NCBI GenBank assembly: GCA_900542035.1
Contig: UQMJ01000014.1
Location: forward strand, 1-63,668
Direction of reading: 5' to 3'
DNA length: 63,668 nt
From: an uncultured Clostridium sp.
GTDB lineage: Bacteria > Bacillota > Clostridia > Lachnospirales > Lachnospiraceae
Position numbers and translations under genes: made by a program
Shown: positions 16,177-23,792 of the stretch, in pieces
How positions within the stretch are numbered: position 1 is the stretch's first letter
Layout of the letters: each line of letters begins with the position of its first letter
The notes under the pieces: model-generated
The model's database searches: none
What the model saw: only the letters and a program-made list of their open reading frames with translations
What the model was told of the DNA's origin: nothing

Positions 16177-17422
16177 TACCGTCCAGCTTACAGACATCAT
16201 AGCCCCAGCATTTTACTCTGTCCATTGGGATATCCTGGATGGCAATCATACATACTATGACCTTTATGGTGGGCGTGGCTCTACAAAATCTTCTTTTATT
16301 TCTGTGGAGATTGTTCTAGGGATGATGCAGGACGCAGAGAACGGGGAGCATACCAATGCAGTGGTATTCCGCAAAGTTGGGAATACCCTTCGAGAATCTG
16401 TATTTGAACAGATAGCTTGGGCAATTAATGCACTTGGAGCGAACGACTTATGGGCACCTAGTGTCAGTCCAATACAGTATGTGTACAAACCTACAGGTCA
16501 GAAGATTATCTTCCGAGGATTGGATAAGGCAAAGAAAACGAAGTCCATTAAGACCAGTCGGGGATATTTTAAATATCTCTGGTTCGAGGAACTGGACGAA
16601 TTTGCAGGGATTGAGGAAATCCGAACAGTGCAGCAGTCAGTCCTTCGTGGCGGCAGCAAGTTTGTAGTGTTTAAGTCCTTCAATCCACCTATCAGCTGTA
16701 GCAACTGGGCAAATGTATACGTCAGTGAGCCGAGAGAGGACAGTTACAGGCACAAGAGTGATTATACAAGCGTTCCGGCGGACTGGCTGGGCGAACAGTT
16801 TGTAAATGACGCCGAACATCTGAGGACTACAAACGAACGGGCGTACCAGCATGAGTATCTGGGAGAGCCTGTGGGACTTGGTACAAATATCTTTGATATG
16901 CTGGAAATTCGGGAAATTACGGACGAAGAAATCAGCCGCATGGAAAGGATATACCAAGGGCAAGACTGGGGCTGGTATCCGGATCCAAAAGCCTTTATTC
17001 GAGCAGCGTATATCCACAACACAGAGACTATATATTTGTTGGATGAGCTGGGCGGCTGCAAAATCCGTAACAGCGAGATGGCGCAGCAGATTAGGGCAAA
17101 GGGATATAATGATTATACCATTTGCTGCGGCGCCGATGAGCAGGAAAGCATTGTGGATTTTCGTGATGCCGGACTTCCGGCTAGACAGGCACACGTGGGT
17201 CCTGGCAGTGTGAAATACACCTTTGAATGGATTCAATGCCGGAAGATGGTTATTGATCCAAAAAGAACGCCGAGGGCTTACAAGGAGATTATAGAATATG
17301 AGCATGAAGTGGACAGTAATGGGGAAGTGATCGCGGACTATCCAGACCATAACAATCACTGGATTGACGCTTTGAGGTATGCAACAAGCCCGCTATCAAT
17401 GAGAAGAGGAAATAGTGCATGA
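16169..17422 (+). CDS. terL: Terminase large subunit
   Basis: 417 aa, PBSX/SPP1-like. ATPase: Walker A-like GGRGSTKS (~residue 33) and Walker B YLWFEELDEF. Nuclease: aspartates in YQGQDWGWYPDPKAF, CGADEQESIVDF and NHWIDALRYA. It cuts concatemers and pumps DNA into proheads. Full length with no visible defects. Confidence 0.95.
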   Translation: MNDTVQLTDIIAPAFYSVHWDILDGNHTYYDLYGGRGSTKSSFISVEIVLGMMQDAENGEHTNAVVFRKVGNTLRESVFEQIAWAINALGANDLWAPSVSPIQYVYKPTGQKIIFRGLDKAKKTKSIKTSRGYFKYLWFEELDEFAGIEEIRTVQQSVLRGGSKFVVFKSFNPPISCSNWANVYVSEPREDSYRHKSDYTSVPADWLGEQFVNDAEHLRTTNERAYQHEYLGEPVGLGTNIFDMLEIREITDEEISRMERIYQGQDWGWYPDPKAFIRAAYIHNTETIYLLDELGGCKIRNSEMAQQIRAKGYNDYTICCGADEQESIVDFRDAGLPARQAHVGPGSVKYTFEWIQCRKMVIDPKRTPRAYKEIIEYEHEVDSNGEVIADYPDHNNHWIDALRYATSPLSMRRGNSA

Positions 17423-17616
17423 CAATAGATATACAGAAGGCTATCTGGGAAGAAATCCAGGAAAATGAGAGAAAGGAACAGAAGTGTGAGAAACATGAAT
17501 TCGAGAGGGTAAAAATAAATGGCCTGTCAAAATACAAATGCAGAAATTGCGGATGTATAGAAAATGTATCATGGGTGTGTGGATATAACAGAGGACTGGA
17601 GCACGCAAATAGGTGA
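17419..17616 (+). CDS. Small zinc-finger protein between terminase and portal
   Basis: 65 aa with C-x(4)-H, CRNCGC and C near the end, likely metal-binding. It overlaps both the terminase stop (ATGA) and the portal frame, so it is part of the packaging operon. Unknown role. Confidence 0.65.
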   Translation: MTIDIQKAIWEEIQENERKEQKCEKHEFERVKINGLSKYKCRNCGCIENVSWVCGYNRGLEHANR

Positions 17617-17621
17617 ACGGA

Positions 17622-19043
17622 ATGGGACTGATAGCAACAGTAAAAAGGTGGATAGATATGGTTTTTCGAGGTCAAGCAGAGAAGGATTTTGGAGTGGATG
17701 TAGCTGGTTCTCCGGAAATGGATTTGATTATTTCCAATTGTGCAGATATATATCGGGGATTCCCGAACTGGGTCAGTGCAGACGATAACGTTAAAACCAT
17801 TAACTTTGCAAAGACAATCTGTTCGGAACTGGCACGTTTGACCACATTGGCCATAGGGATTCGGATTGATGGATCTGTTCGGGGAGAATGGCTCCAAAAG
17901 CAGATTAATAGCATATATTTCCAGATCCGCCATTGGGTAGAGTATGGCTGTGCCTGTGGCACAATTTTTGTAAAGCCTAACAGCAAAGGCTTTGATATCT
18001 TTACACCACCGGATGTGTTACTGGTTGATTATGGCAATCAGGACATCAGAGGGATTATATTTAAAGACTCATACACTGAAGGCAAGAAATATTACACGCG
18101 CTTAGAGTACCATCGTTTCGTGGAGGTGTCTCAGGACGGAACATCCCGTAGGCCTTATATTATAAGCAACAGGTCATATGTGTCAAAGTCAGTGGATTCT
18201 ATTGGTCGGCCTATTGCGCTGGCCGAAACAAAATGGGCGGGACTGATGGAAGAGACGCCGCCTATATTAAAAGCCAATGGAGAGCCATTAGACGGCCCCA
18301 TGTTTGGAGTGTTCCGGACACCACAGGCAAATAATGCAGATATTAGCACACCTATGGGCCTGCCAGTATTTGCAGAAGCTGTTGAGGAACTGAGGGATCT
18401 GGATGTTGCATACAGCAGGAATGCAGGGGAGATTTTTGACAGTGAAAAAATTATACTGGCAGATGACAGGCTTATGTTTGACACCGGCGGGAACCTGAAT
18501 AACAGAACGCCCAGCGTGAAGCTGCCGCATTATGTCAAAAATGTGTTTGGAAACAGTCCTGAGGAATTTTACCAGGAAATCAATCCGCAGCTTAATACCG
18601 AGGTGCGCATTAAGGGTATTAATGCACTGCTTTCCCAGATTGGATATAAATGTGGTTTTTCTAATGGATATTTCGTGTTTGATGAAAAATCAGGAATGGT
18701 TACAGCGACACAGGTTGAATCGGATGACCGACGTACAATTCAGACAGTAAAGGACATCAGAGATAAGCTGGAAGATTGCCTAAATGGCGCTATCTATGCA
18801 ATGTCTGTATATGCAGATTTGTACAGTCTGGCACCCATAGGAACTTACGAAATAACCTATAATTTCGGTGATATCACATACAATCGGGAAGAGGACAGGG
18901 CGCGTTGGTGGCAGTATGTAATGCAGGGAAAGGTACCTGCATGGATGTATTTCCAGAAGTTTGAAGGGATGAGCGAAGAAGAAGCCAAGGCTATGGTGGA
19001 AGAGGCCCAGCCCAAAGAAAAGCCAGGATTTTTTGAAGAATAA
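17622..19043 (+). CDS. Portal protein (SPP1 gp6-like)
   Basis: 473 aa from this ATG (a GTG at 17613 is the alternative). Long early helix with YRGFPNWVSADDNVKTINFAKTICSELARL, then the stem and clip regions and a helical C-terminus with an acidic tail. Position directly after terminase and size fit siphovirus portals. It forms the dodecameric DNA channel. Confidence 0.9.
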   Translation: MGLIATVKRWIDMVFRGQAEKDFGVDVAGSPEMDLIISNCADIYRGFPNWVSADDNVKTINFAKTICSELARLTTLAIGIRIDGSVRGEWLQKQINSIYFQIRHWVEYGCACGTIFVKPNSKGFDIFTPPDVLLVDYGNQDIRGIIFKDSYTEGKKYYTRLEYHRFVEVSQDGTSRRPYIISNRSYVSKSVDSIGRPIALAETKWAGLMEETPPILKANGEPLDGPMFGVFRTPQANNADISTPMGLPVFAEAVEELRDLDVAYSRNAGEIFDSEKIILADDRLMFDTGGNLNNRTPSVKLPHYVKNVFGNSPEEFYQEINPQLNTEVRIKGINALLSQIGYKCGFSNGYFVFDEKSGMVTATQVESDDRRTIQTVKDIRDKLEDCLNGAIYAMSVYADLYSLAPIGTYEITYNFGDITYNREEDRARWWQYVMQGKVPAWMYFQKFEGMSEEEAKAMVEEAQPKEKPGFFEE

Positions 19044-19060
19044 GATGAAAGGGGTTCTAT

Positions 19061-19975
19061 ATGTCAGTAAAAACAGTACAGGCAATTATAAACGGTGTTA
19101 CAACAACCTTAACACTGAACAAGGAAAACGGAAAGTATGAGGCAACGATTACAGCACCTGGAAAATCAAGTTATAACAACAATACAGGGCATTATTTTCC
19201 TGTAACCATCAAAGCAACAGATGATGCAGGAAATACAACTACAGTAACAGACGAACACGCAGAATTAGGGGATAGCCTGAAACTGCAGGTTAAAGAAAAA
19301 GTTGCACCGATTATTACAATAACCTATCCAAGTGCTTCAGCAGCCCTTACAAATAATAAACCAGTTATCAAGTGGAAAGTAACCGATGATGATTCAGGTG
19401 TTAATCCAGCCACTATTGGAATCACAGTTGATAGTGGATCCAAGATTACTGGGGAGGTAATAACCAAAGAAAAGATTTCTGATGGGTATGAATGTAGTTA
19501 TACTCATGAATTGGCTCTTTCAGATGGCAGCCATACCATTAAGGTTGATGCCAGTGATAATGATGGCAATGCAGCAACTCAGAAGGCCGTTACATTCAAA
19601 GTTGACACTGTACCGCCGACATTGAATATTAACAGTCCTGTGGAAGGTTACATAACCAACAATTTTGAGATTACTCTGGAAGGTACTACAAATGATGCAA
19701 CATCCAGCCCTGTCAAATTATCATACAAATTGAATAATGGTCAGGTAACGCCTATTTCAGTTGGTCCTGACGGTAAATTCAGTGTTAAGATTACCGGCAT
19801 AAGCGGGGTCAATACTCTTGTTGTAACCGCAAGGGACAATGCAGGCAAGGAGACGGTTATTACCCGTAAATTTACCGTCGATACCGGAGCTCCTGTTATC
19901 CGCAGCATTACCATTAATCCGAATCCTGTTGATGCCGGAAAGACTTATATTATCAGCGTAGATGTAACGGATTGA
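19061..19975 (+). CDS. Bacterial Ig-like repeat protein in head module
   Basis: 304 aa built of about three Ig-like/cadherin-type beta repeats, with recurring DDAGNTTTVT, DNDGNAATQKAV and DNAGKETVITRKFTVD. No signal peptide. Lying between portal and MuF, it is most likely a virion decoration or adhesion protein that binds surface glycans; this role is inferred from similar domains on other capsids and tails. The next gene continues the theme (AEDEAGNISYATKYLYYF). Confidence 0.75.
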   Translation: MSVKTVQAIINGVTTTLTLNKENGKYEATITAPGKSSYNNNTGHYFPVTIKATDDAGNTTTVTDEHAELGDSLKLQVKEKVAPIITITYPSASAALTNNKPVIKWKVTDDDSGVNPATIGITVDSGSKITGEVITKEKISDGYECSYTHELALSDGSHTIKVDASDNDGNAATQKAVTFKVDTVPPTLNINSPVEGYITNNFEITLEGTTNDATSSPVKLSYKLNNGQVTPISVGPDGKFSVKITGISGVNTLVVTARDNAGKETVITRKFTVDTGAPVIRSITINPNPVDAGKTYIISVDVTD

Positions 19976-19976
19976 T

Positions 19977-20312
19977 ATGGTTGTAAGGGTGTATGGACAT
20001 TGTAATGGCAGGGAGATAATTTTTACACAGCAGAAAGAGACTAATATCTGGTCTCTTTCTGTTCCGCTGGCTGAGGATGACTGGTATGTCGTTGATGTAT
20101 ATGCGGAAGATGAAGCAGGGAATATTTCTTACGCAACAAAATATCTGTATTATTTTGACAGCAAGTCGTTCAAGGTAATATTCCTTCCGTATGAGTGGCA
20201 ATGTGATTTGCTGGAGGATGAGTATTCAGTCAATGTGTTAGGAGGATGCTATGACGCGATGTGTACAGATGGAACTTGGAGAAGTACGCCATGTCCGGAT
20301 ACAGGTCCGTAA
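19977..20312 (+). CDS. Ig-like accessory protein
   Basis: 111 aa (starts MVVRVYGHCNGREIIF). It resembles one more beta repeat (VDVYAEDEAGNISYAT) and follows the Ig-like gene directly (stop and start overlap in TGATATG). Its end overlaps the next gene by 62 bp in another frame, so the last ~20 residues may be out of frame noise. Confidence 0.6.
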   Translation: MVVRVYGHCNGREIIFTQQKETNIWSLSVPLAEDDWYVVDVYAEDEAGNISYATKYLYYFDSKSFKVIFLPYEWQCDLLEDEYSVNVLGGCYDAMCTDGTWRSTPCPDTGP

Positions 20313-20526
20313 TCTGAACGGGAAAGAATTTACAATTTCAACCGCAAAGTATGAATTAAAGGGACAGTTTGAAGCAGATATGGAATCGTCTGGCGAGTGT
20401 ATGATACAGGAACACGTGATAGATGCATATATATCCCCGAAGCAAAAAGGTGATTACTATCTTACTTATACGTACAACATAGGGGATGAGACGCTGGTCG
20501 ATGTTATTAAAATAAGGGTGGTGTAG
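20251..20526 (+). CDS. Hypothetical beta-rich head-region protein
   Basis: 91 aa (MTRCVQMELGEVRHVRIQVR). A clear GGAGGA precedes the ATG. Alternating beta pattern with IQEHVIDAYISPKQKGDYYL, like a small virion decoration domain. Overlaps both neighbours. Confidence 0.6.
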   Translation: MTRCVQMELGEVRHVRIQVRNLNGKEFTISTAKYELKGQFEADMESSGECMIQEHVIDAYISPKQKGDYYLTYTYNIGDETLVDVIKIRVV

Positions 20527-20528
20527 TG

Positions 20529-20744
20529 ATGAAAATCGTGATTGAGGGAATAAACATCACTCCAAATCCGGCAGAAACGAGAACCAAGGTTACGATTAAT
20601 GTATCATTACTTCGTCTGCAGCCACACAAAGGTCTGCATCCGCACAAGGGGCTGCAGCCTGTAAATAATCCTTACAGATTGATTCCAGAACGCGGTTTAT
20701 ATCCGCACAAAGGCCTTGTTCCAAGCGCAGGTAAGCCCCACTAA
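20529..20744 (+). CDS. Small protein with PHKGL repeats
   Basis: 71 aa. A short N-terminal strand (KIVIEGINITPNPAETRTKV) is followed by a six-residue repeat seen three times as PHKGL plus degenerate copies (LQPHKGLHPHKGLQP, GLYPHKGLVP). A similar GLRPHIGLYPQKEL stretch occurs in the tail hub protein at 33828. Function unknown; possibly a virion assembly linker. Confidence 0.6.
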   Translation: MKIVIEGINITPNPAETRTKVTINVSLLRLQPHKGLHPHKGLQPVNNPYRLIPERGLYPHKGLVPSAGKPH

Positions 20745-20756
20745 TATACAAAGGAG

Positions 20757-22406
20757 TTGTTGCTAATGCTTGAACCTCATTACCTGCAGCAAATAGCAGA
20801 TGGCGCTGAACAGATTGCTTCTGAACTCCATGAGTACATAATCCATCAGATTGTAGACAGGATGATGCTGCGCATAGGACGGGGCGAAGACTATCTGTTA
20901 ACGCCCTCAGACCGCTGGCGTATCCAAATATTGCAGGATGCAGGTTATCTGCTGGAAGATATAACAGCAGAGCTGTCCAGATGTACGAGGCTGCAGGAAC
21001 AAGAAGTCAAAGCAGCAATGGAAGAAGCTGGGGCTAAGGCCCTGGAATATGATGACAGGATATATAAAGCCTCTGGACTGTCTCCGGTTCCTCTCTGGGA
21101 ATCTCCGGCATTGGTACGGCTGATGGAGAGAAACTATCAGGCAACAATGGGAGAATGGGAAAACTATACCAGATCTACAGTAGGAGCCGCCCAGAAACTA
21201 TTTCTGAAAGAATGCGATATAGCTTACAATAAAGTTATGAGTGGAGCGGTATCTTACAACCAAGCTGTCAGAGAGGCTATAGAGACCGTTGTAAGTAATG
21301 GGGTATATGTGGAATACCCATCTGGACATAGGGATACCATAGAGACGGCGACAGCGCGTGCAGTACGAACTGGAATCGCACAGGCAGCCGGCGATATAAG
21401 CCTGAAACGCATGGAAGAAATGGATTGGGATATTATTCTGGTATCAGCACACATTGGGGCCAGAACAGGAGATGGCGGCCAGAATCCAGGTAATCATCTC
21501 TGGTGGCAAGGACAATTCTACAGCCGGACAGGACAGGACAGACGGTTTCCGCCATTTTCGCAGACAGGTTATGGAACAGGCGAAGGCCTCTGTGGGTGGA
21601 ATTGCCGTCATAGCTTCGGATCTGGGGATGGGGTTAATAATCCATATGCGAACATTCAGACAGAGGATAACATCCGTCTGGAGAAGCTGGAGCAACGCCA
21701 GAGAGCGCTTGAGCGCCGCATCCGTAAGACGAAACGGGAAGTCCTGGGATTGCAGGAAGCTGTGGACAAATGCCAGGATGAAGCGGCCAAGAATGATTTG
21801 CAACAGACGCTTGACCGGAAATACTATACCTTACAGCGGCAGAATAAGGCATATCGTGATTTCTGCAAGGACAACGACCTCAGGCCGTTGCCAGAGCGGC
21901 TCCGGATTGCCAAACGGCGTATGGAGCAGGCGACAAAGGCGAGGAGACAGAGCAAACCAGAAAAATCTGTTGCAAAGGCTTCTGGTTCTGATATAATAAA
22001 ACCATCAGATACGAAAGAGGCTGCTGATGTGCATTTAGTTGGGAAAATCGACAGGAAGATATATAGCTGCATTGCGAAAGATATTGTGACTGATGAGGTA
22101 ATCATTACAGATAATCAGATTCAGCATATCATGGATAGACATCCAAATGATTATGAACGATTTTCGTCGTATTTTGCTGAAATTGTAAGTAGTCCGGACT
22201 TTATTATTGAATCGCCAAAACCGAATACAGCATTGATATTAAAGGAAATTGTAACGGAGAGAGAAGTATTTAAAACTGTATTGCGTTTAGTTGCTGCCGG
22301 AGATAATCCACAATATAAAAATTCAATTATTACATTTATGAAAATAGACGAAAAAGAGTGGAATCGTCTGCTTCGTAATAAGAAAATTCTTTACAAAAAA
22401 GAATAA
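20757..22406 (+). CDS. MuF head protein with C-terminal PBECR-like nuclease domain
   Basis: 549 aa. Residues ~1-300 form a MuF (SPP1 gp7-like) head morphogenesis domain with the signature TATARAVRTGIAQAAGD and LCGWNCRHSFG. A coiled coil (~305-400) and a lysine-rich linker follow. The last ~125 residues (KIYSCIAKDIVTDEVIITDNQIQHIMDRHP...) match the phage-Barnase-EndoU-ColicinE5/D-RelE (PBECR) superfamily found on MuF polymorphic toxins. A toxin carried in the capsid and delivered with DNA is the inferred role. No obvious immunity gene follows; a structured RNA does. Confidence 0.85.
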   Translation: MLLMLEPHYLQQIADGAEQIASELHEYIIHQIVDRMMLRIGRGEDYLLTPSDRWRIQILQDAGYLLEDITAELSRCTRLQEQEVKAAMEEAGAKALEYDDRIYKASGLSPVPLWESPALVRLMERNYQATMGEWENYTRSTVGAAQKLFLKECDIAYNKVMSGAVSYNQAVREAIETVVSNGVYVEYPSGHRDTIETATARAVRTGIAQAAGDISLKRMEEMDWDIILVSAHIGARTGDGGQNPGNHLWWQGQFYSRTGQDRRFPPFSQTGYGTGEGLCGWNCRHSFGSGDGVNNPYANIQTEDNIRLEKLEQRQRALERRIRKTKREVLGLQEAVDKCQDEAAKNDLQQTLDRKYYTLQRQNKAYRDFCKDNDLRPLPERLRIAKRRMEQATKARRQSKPEKSVAKASGSDIIKPSDTKEAADVHLVGKIDRKIYSCIAKDIVTDEVIITDNQIQHIMDRHPNDYERFSSYFAEIVSSPDFIIESPKPNTALILKEIVTEREVFKTVLRLVAAGDNPQYKNSIITFMKIDEKEWNRLLRNKKILYKKE

Positions 22407-22418
22407 AACTGTTATACT
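22390..22418 (+). promoter_or_regulatory. Promoter for structured RNA
   Basis: TTTACA (22390-22395), 17-bp spacer, TATACT (22413-22418), overlapping the end of the MuF-toxin gene. No supported gene follows before the terminator at 22577-22610. Confidence 0.5.
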
Positions 22419-22424
22419 ATGTAT

Positions 22425-22610
22425 ATAATAATACGGCTTTACCCAGATGATTATTTGAGGTGGAAAATTTCGCACGATCCACACGCCGCTGGTACTGACA
22501 AGGGAAACCTGAGAGATGCAGGAGAAACGTGCGCCTGCCAAATAATTATCTGGATTAGCATAAATAAGCAAATAGGATACCATCAGTCAGAAATGGCCGG
22601 TGGTATTTTT
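22425..22610 (+). ncRNA. Candidate structured RNA after the MuF toxin
   Basis: About 185 nt between a promoter and a terminator. P1 is a 15-bp closing stem (22443-22457 with 22539-22553, one G-U). Inside are P2 GTGGA/TCCAC (22460-22464, 22478-22482), a short GAAA-capped hairpin at 22501-22510 and P4 GCAGG/CCTGC (22518-22522, 22534-22538). The loops of P2 and P4 contain CGCACG and CGTGCG, which can form a six-pair kissing interaction. I do not recognise the class. A 65-codon frame through it looks non-coding. Confidence 0.5.
22577..22610 (+). terminator. Terminator of the structured RNA
   Basis: Stem ATACCA/TGGTAT with TTTTT following. It is directly followed by the dispersed palindrome at 22611-22624. 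Confidence 0.6.
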
Positions 22611-22624
22611 GTGTGACGTCGCAC
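22611..22624. promoter_or_regulatory. Dispersed palindrome GTGTGACGTCGCAC
   Basis: Second copy of the 14-bp dyad found at 1217-1230 and 40990-41003; one mismatch in the left arm. Confidence 0.4.
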
Positions 22625-22699
22625 ACGAAGTAATGAGAATGTTAGTCATAGAAAGTCATAGACATTTCCCGACCAAAAACAGTATATTAAGTTGATCAG

Positions 22700-22728
22700 A
22701 GCGTCCTTCTTCGGAAGGGCGTTTTTTT
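22700..22728 (+). terminator. Intrinsic terminator before the KTR gene
   Basis: CGTCCTTC and GAAGGGCG arms with a TTCG tetraloop, then seven T. Isolates the downstream mini-cassette from upstream head-gene transcription. Confidence 0.75.
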
Positions 22729-22761
22729 AAATGTGGGGAGAGGCAAATTCTGAATGTGTGA

Positions 22762-22767
22762 TATAAT
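22762..22767 (+). promoter_or_regulatory. Extended -10 promoter for the KTR gene
   Basis: TGATATAAT, an extended -10 element, lies 27 bp before the ATG at 22789. No good -35 is visible. Confidence 0.45.
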
Positions 22768-22788
22768 CGGATTGAAAGGGGTGTAGAT

Positions 22789-22950
22789 ATGGTTAAAGGT
22801 GGATGGGTATACTGCCCGATATGCAGTAATAAAACCAGAACGAAGATTCGTCCGGATACTCAGGCAAAGAGATTGCCTGTATATTGCCCCGTATGCAAGA
22901 ATGAATCAATTATGAATATTGAAAAGGGCAAGGCCGAACTTGCCGAATAG
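22789..22950 (+). CDS. Cysteine-rich KTR-type zinc protein
   Basis: 53 aa with two CPxC pairs (YCPICSNKTRTKIR and VYCPVCKNES), matching the small cysteine-rich KTR family seen in phages and conjugative elements; it resembles the zinc fold of Mu Com, a translational regulator. GAAAGGGG precedes the ATG. Bracketed by a terminator upstream and a leader-terminator downstream with its own -10, it looks like a separately expressed insert in the head operon. Confidence 0.75.
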   Translation: MVKGGWVYCPICSNKTRTKIRPDTQAKRLPVYCPVCKNESIMNIEKGKAELAE

Positions 22951-23009
22951 AGCCAGGCGCCAGACGCAGAGCCAGTAAACTCGAATCCACAGGTTTACTG
23001 GCTCTTTCT
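22950..23009 (+). terminator. Leader repeat plus terminator before scaffold/capsid genes
   Basis: A 26-base segment (22950-22975, starting GAGCCAGGCGCC) recurs at 28871-28896 with one change. It runs into a perfect 13-bp hairpin, AGAGCCAGTAAAC (22968-22980) with 22993-23005, and a T-rich tail. GAGCCAG occurs twice in the repeat, and both copies can pair with CTGGCTC, so alternative pairings exist. The context suggests an attenuator or processing signal for highly expressed virion genes. Confidence 0.65.
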
Positions 23010-23033
23010 TTATATTGATTTACCTCCTATACC

Positions 23034-23086
23034 GTACATGGCCTTAATGGAAGGTTGAAAATGCGGTTCGATTCCGTCCATGTACA
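23034..23086 (+). ncRNA. tRNA-like element in the scaffold-gene leader
   Basis: A perfect 7-bp acceptor-like stem GTACATG (23034-23040) with CATGTAC (23079-23085), a small CCTT/AAGG hairpin, and a T-arm-like hairpin with loop TTCGATT (23067-23073), directly next to the 3' acceptor strand as in tRNA, plus an A at the discriminator position. At 53 nt there is no anticodon arm. It could be cut by RNase P/Z and so shape the capsid mRNA 5' end. Inference only. Confidence 0.45.
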
Positions 23087-23175
23087 ATCTGGACAGGCCA
23101 GGTCCTATAAAATGGCAGACCGTTGGTGGATGGTTACACACCTACAAATAACCTAATACGGAGAGGAGCAACACA

Positions 23176-23781
23176 ATGAAAACAGAAGACTTAAAGGCAC
23201 AGGGATTAACGGACGCTCAGATTACTTTTATCATGGCCGAAAATGGAAAGGATATCACGAAAATCCAGAGAGAAAAGGATACCCTTACTACGGAACGAGA
23301 TAACTGGAAATCCAAGGCAGAGACAGCAGAAGAGACGCTTAAAAAGTTTGAAGGCATTGATCCGGAACAGATTAAGACGGAACTTGCAGACTGGAAAAAG
23401 AAGGCAGAAGATGCAGAAAACGATTACAATGCAAAGTTGTATGAGCGGGATTTTGCAGATGCCTTAAAGGTGGCACTAGATGAAGTACAATTTTCTAGCG
23501 AGGCAGCAAAGAAATCGGTTATGGCAGATATTAAGGAGGCCGGATTGAAACTGAAGGATGGAAAGATTCTCGGTTTAAATGATATGCTCGCCGAGATGAA
23601 AGAATCGGATGCATCGGCATTTATTGATGAAAATCAGCAGCAGGCCCAGCAGAATCAAGCGAAGTTTACGCAGCCGGCAGGGAAAAAAACGCCTGCCAAT
23701 GGAAAGAAATACAATATGCAGGAACTGATGAAAATGAAGAACGAAAATCCTGGCCTCGATATTACGCAGTATATGCAGTAA
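23176..23781 (+). CDS. Scaffolding protein (phage GP20 family)
   Basis: 201 aa, strongly helical and charged. The start KTEDLKAQGLTDAQITFIM and the coiled coil KIQREKDTLTTERDNWKSK fit the phage minor structural GP20/scaffold family. A glutamine-rich hinge and a basic C-terminal helix (ELMKMKNENPGL), which usually contacts the capsid protein, follow. It directly precedes the major capsid gene. Confidence 0.9.
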   Translation: MKTEDLKAQGLTDAQITFIMAENGKDITKIQREKDTLTTERDNWKSKAETAEETLKKFEGIDPEQIKTELADWKKKAEDAENDYNAKLYERDFADALKVALDEVQFSSEAAKKSVMADIKEAGLKLKDGKILGLNDMLAEMKESDASAFIDENQQQAQQNQAKFTQPAGKKTPANGKKYNMQELMKMKNENPGLDITQYMQ

Positions 23782-23792
23782 GGAGAATGTAA

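Noticed and set aside
16637..17359. 240-codon ORF antisense to the terminase gene
   Set aside because: Shadow frame of terL with biased composition, no RBS and no domain.
22419..22616. 65-codon ORF after the MuF gene
   Set aside because: It has no RBS, runs through the stems of the structured RNA and the terminator, and its residues show no protein-like pattern.
23034..23086. A true tRNA gene
   Set aside because: Only 53 nt and no anticodon arm. Reported as tRNA-like only.
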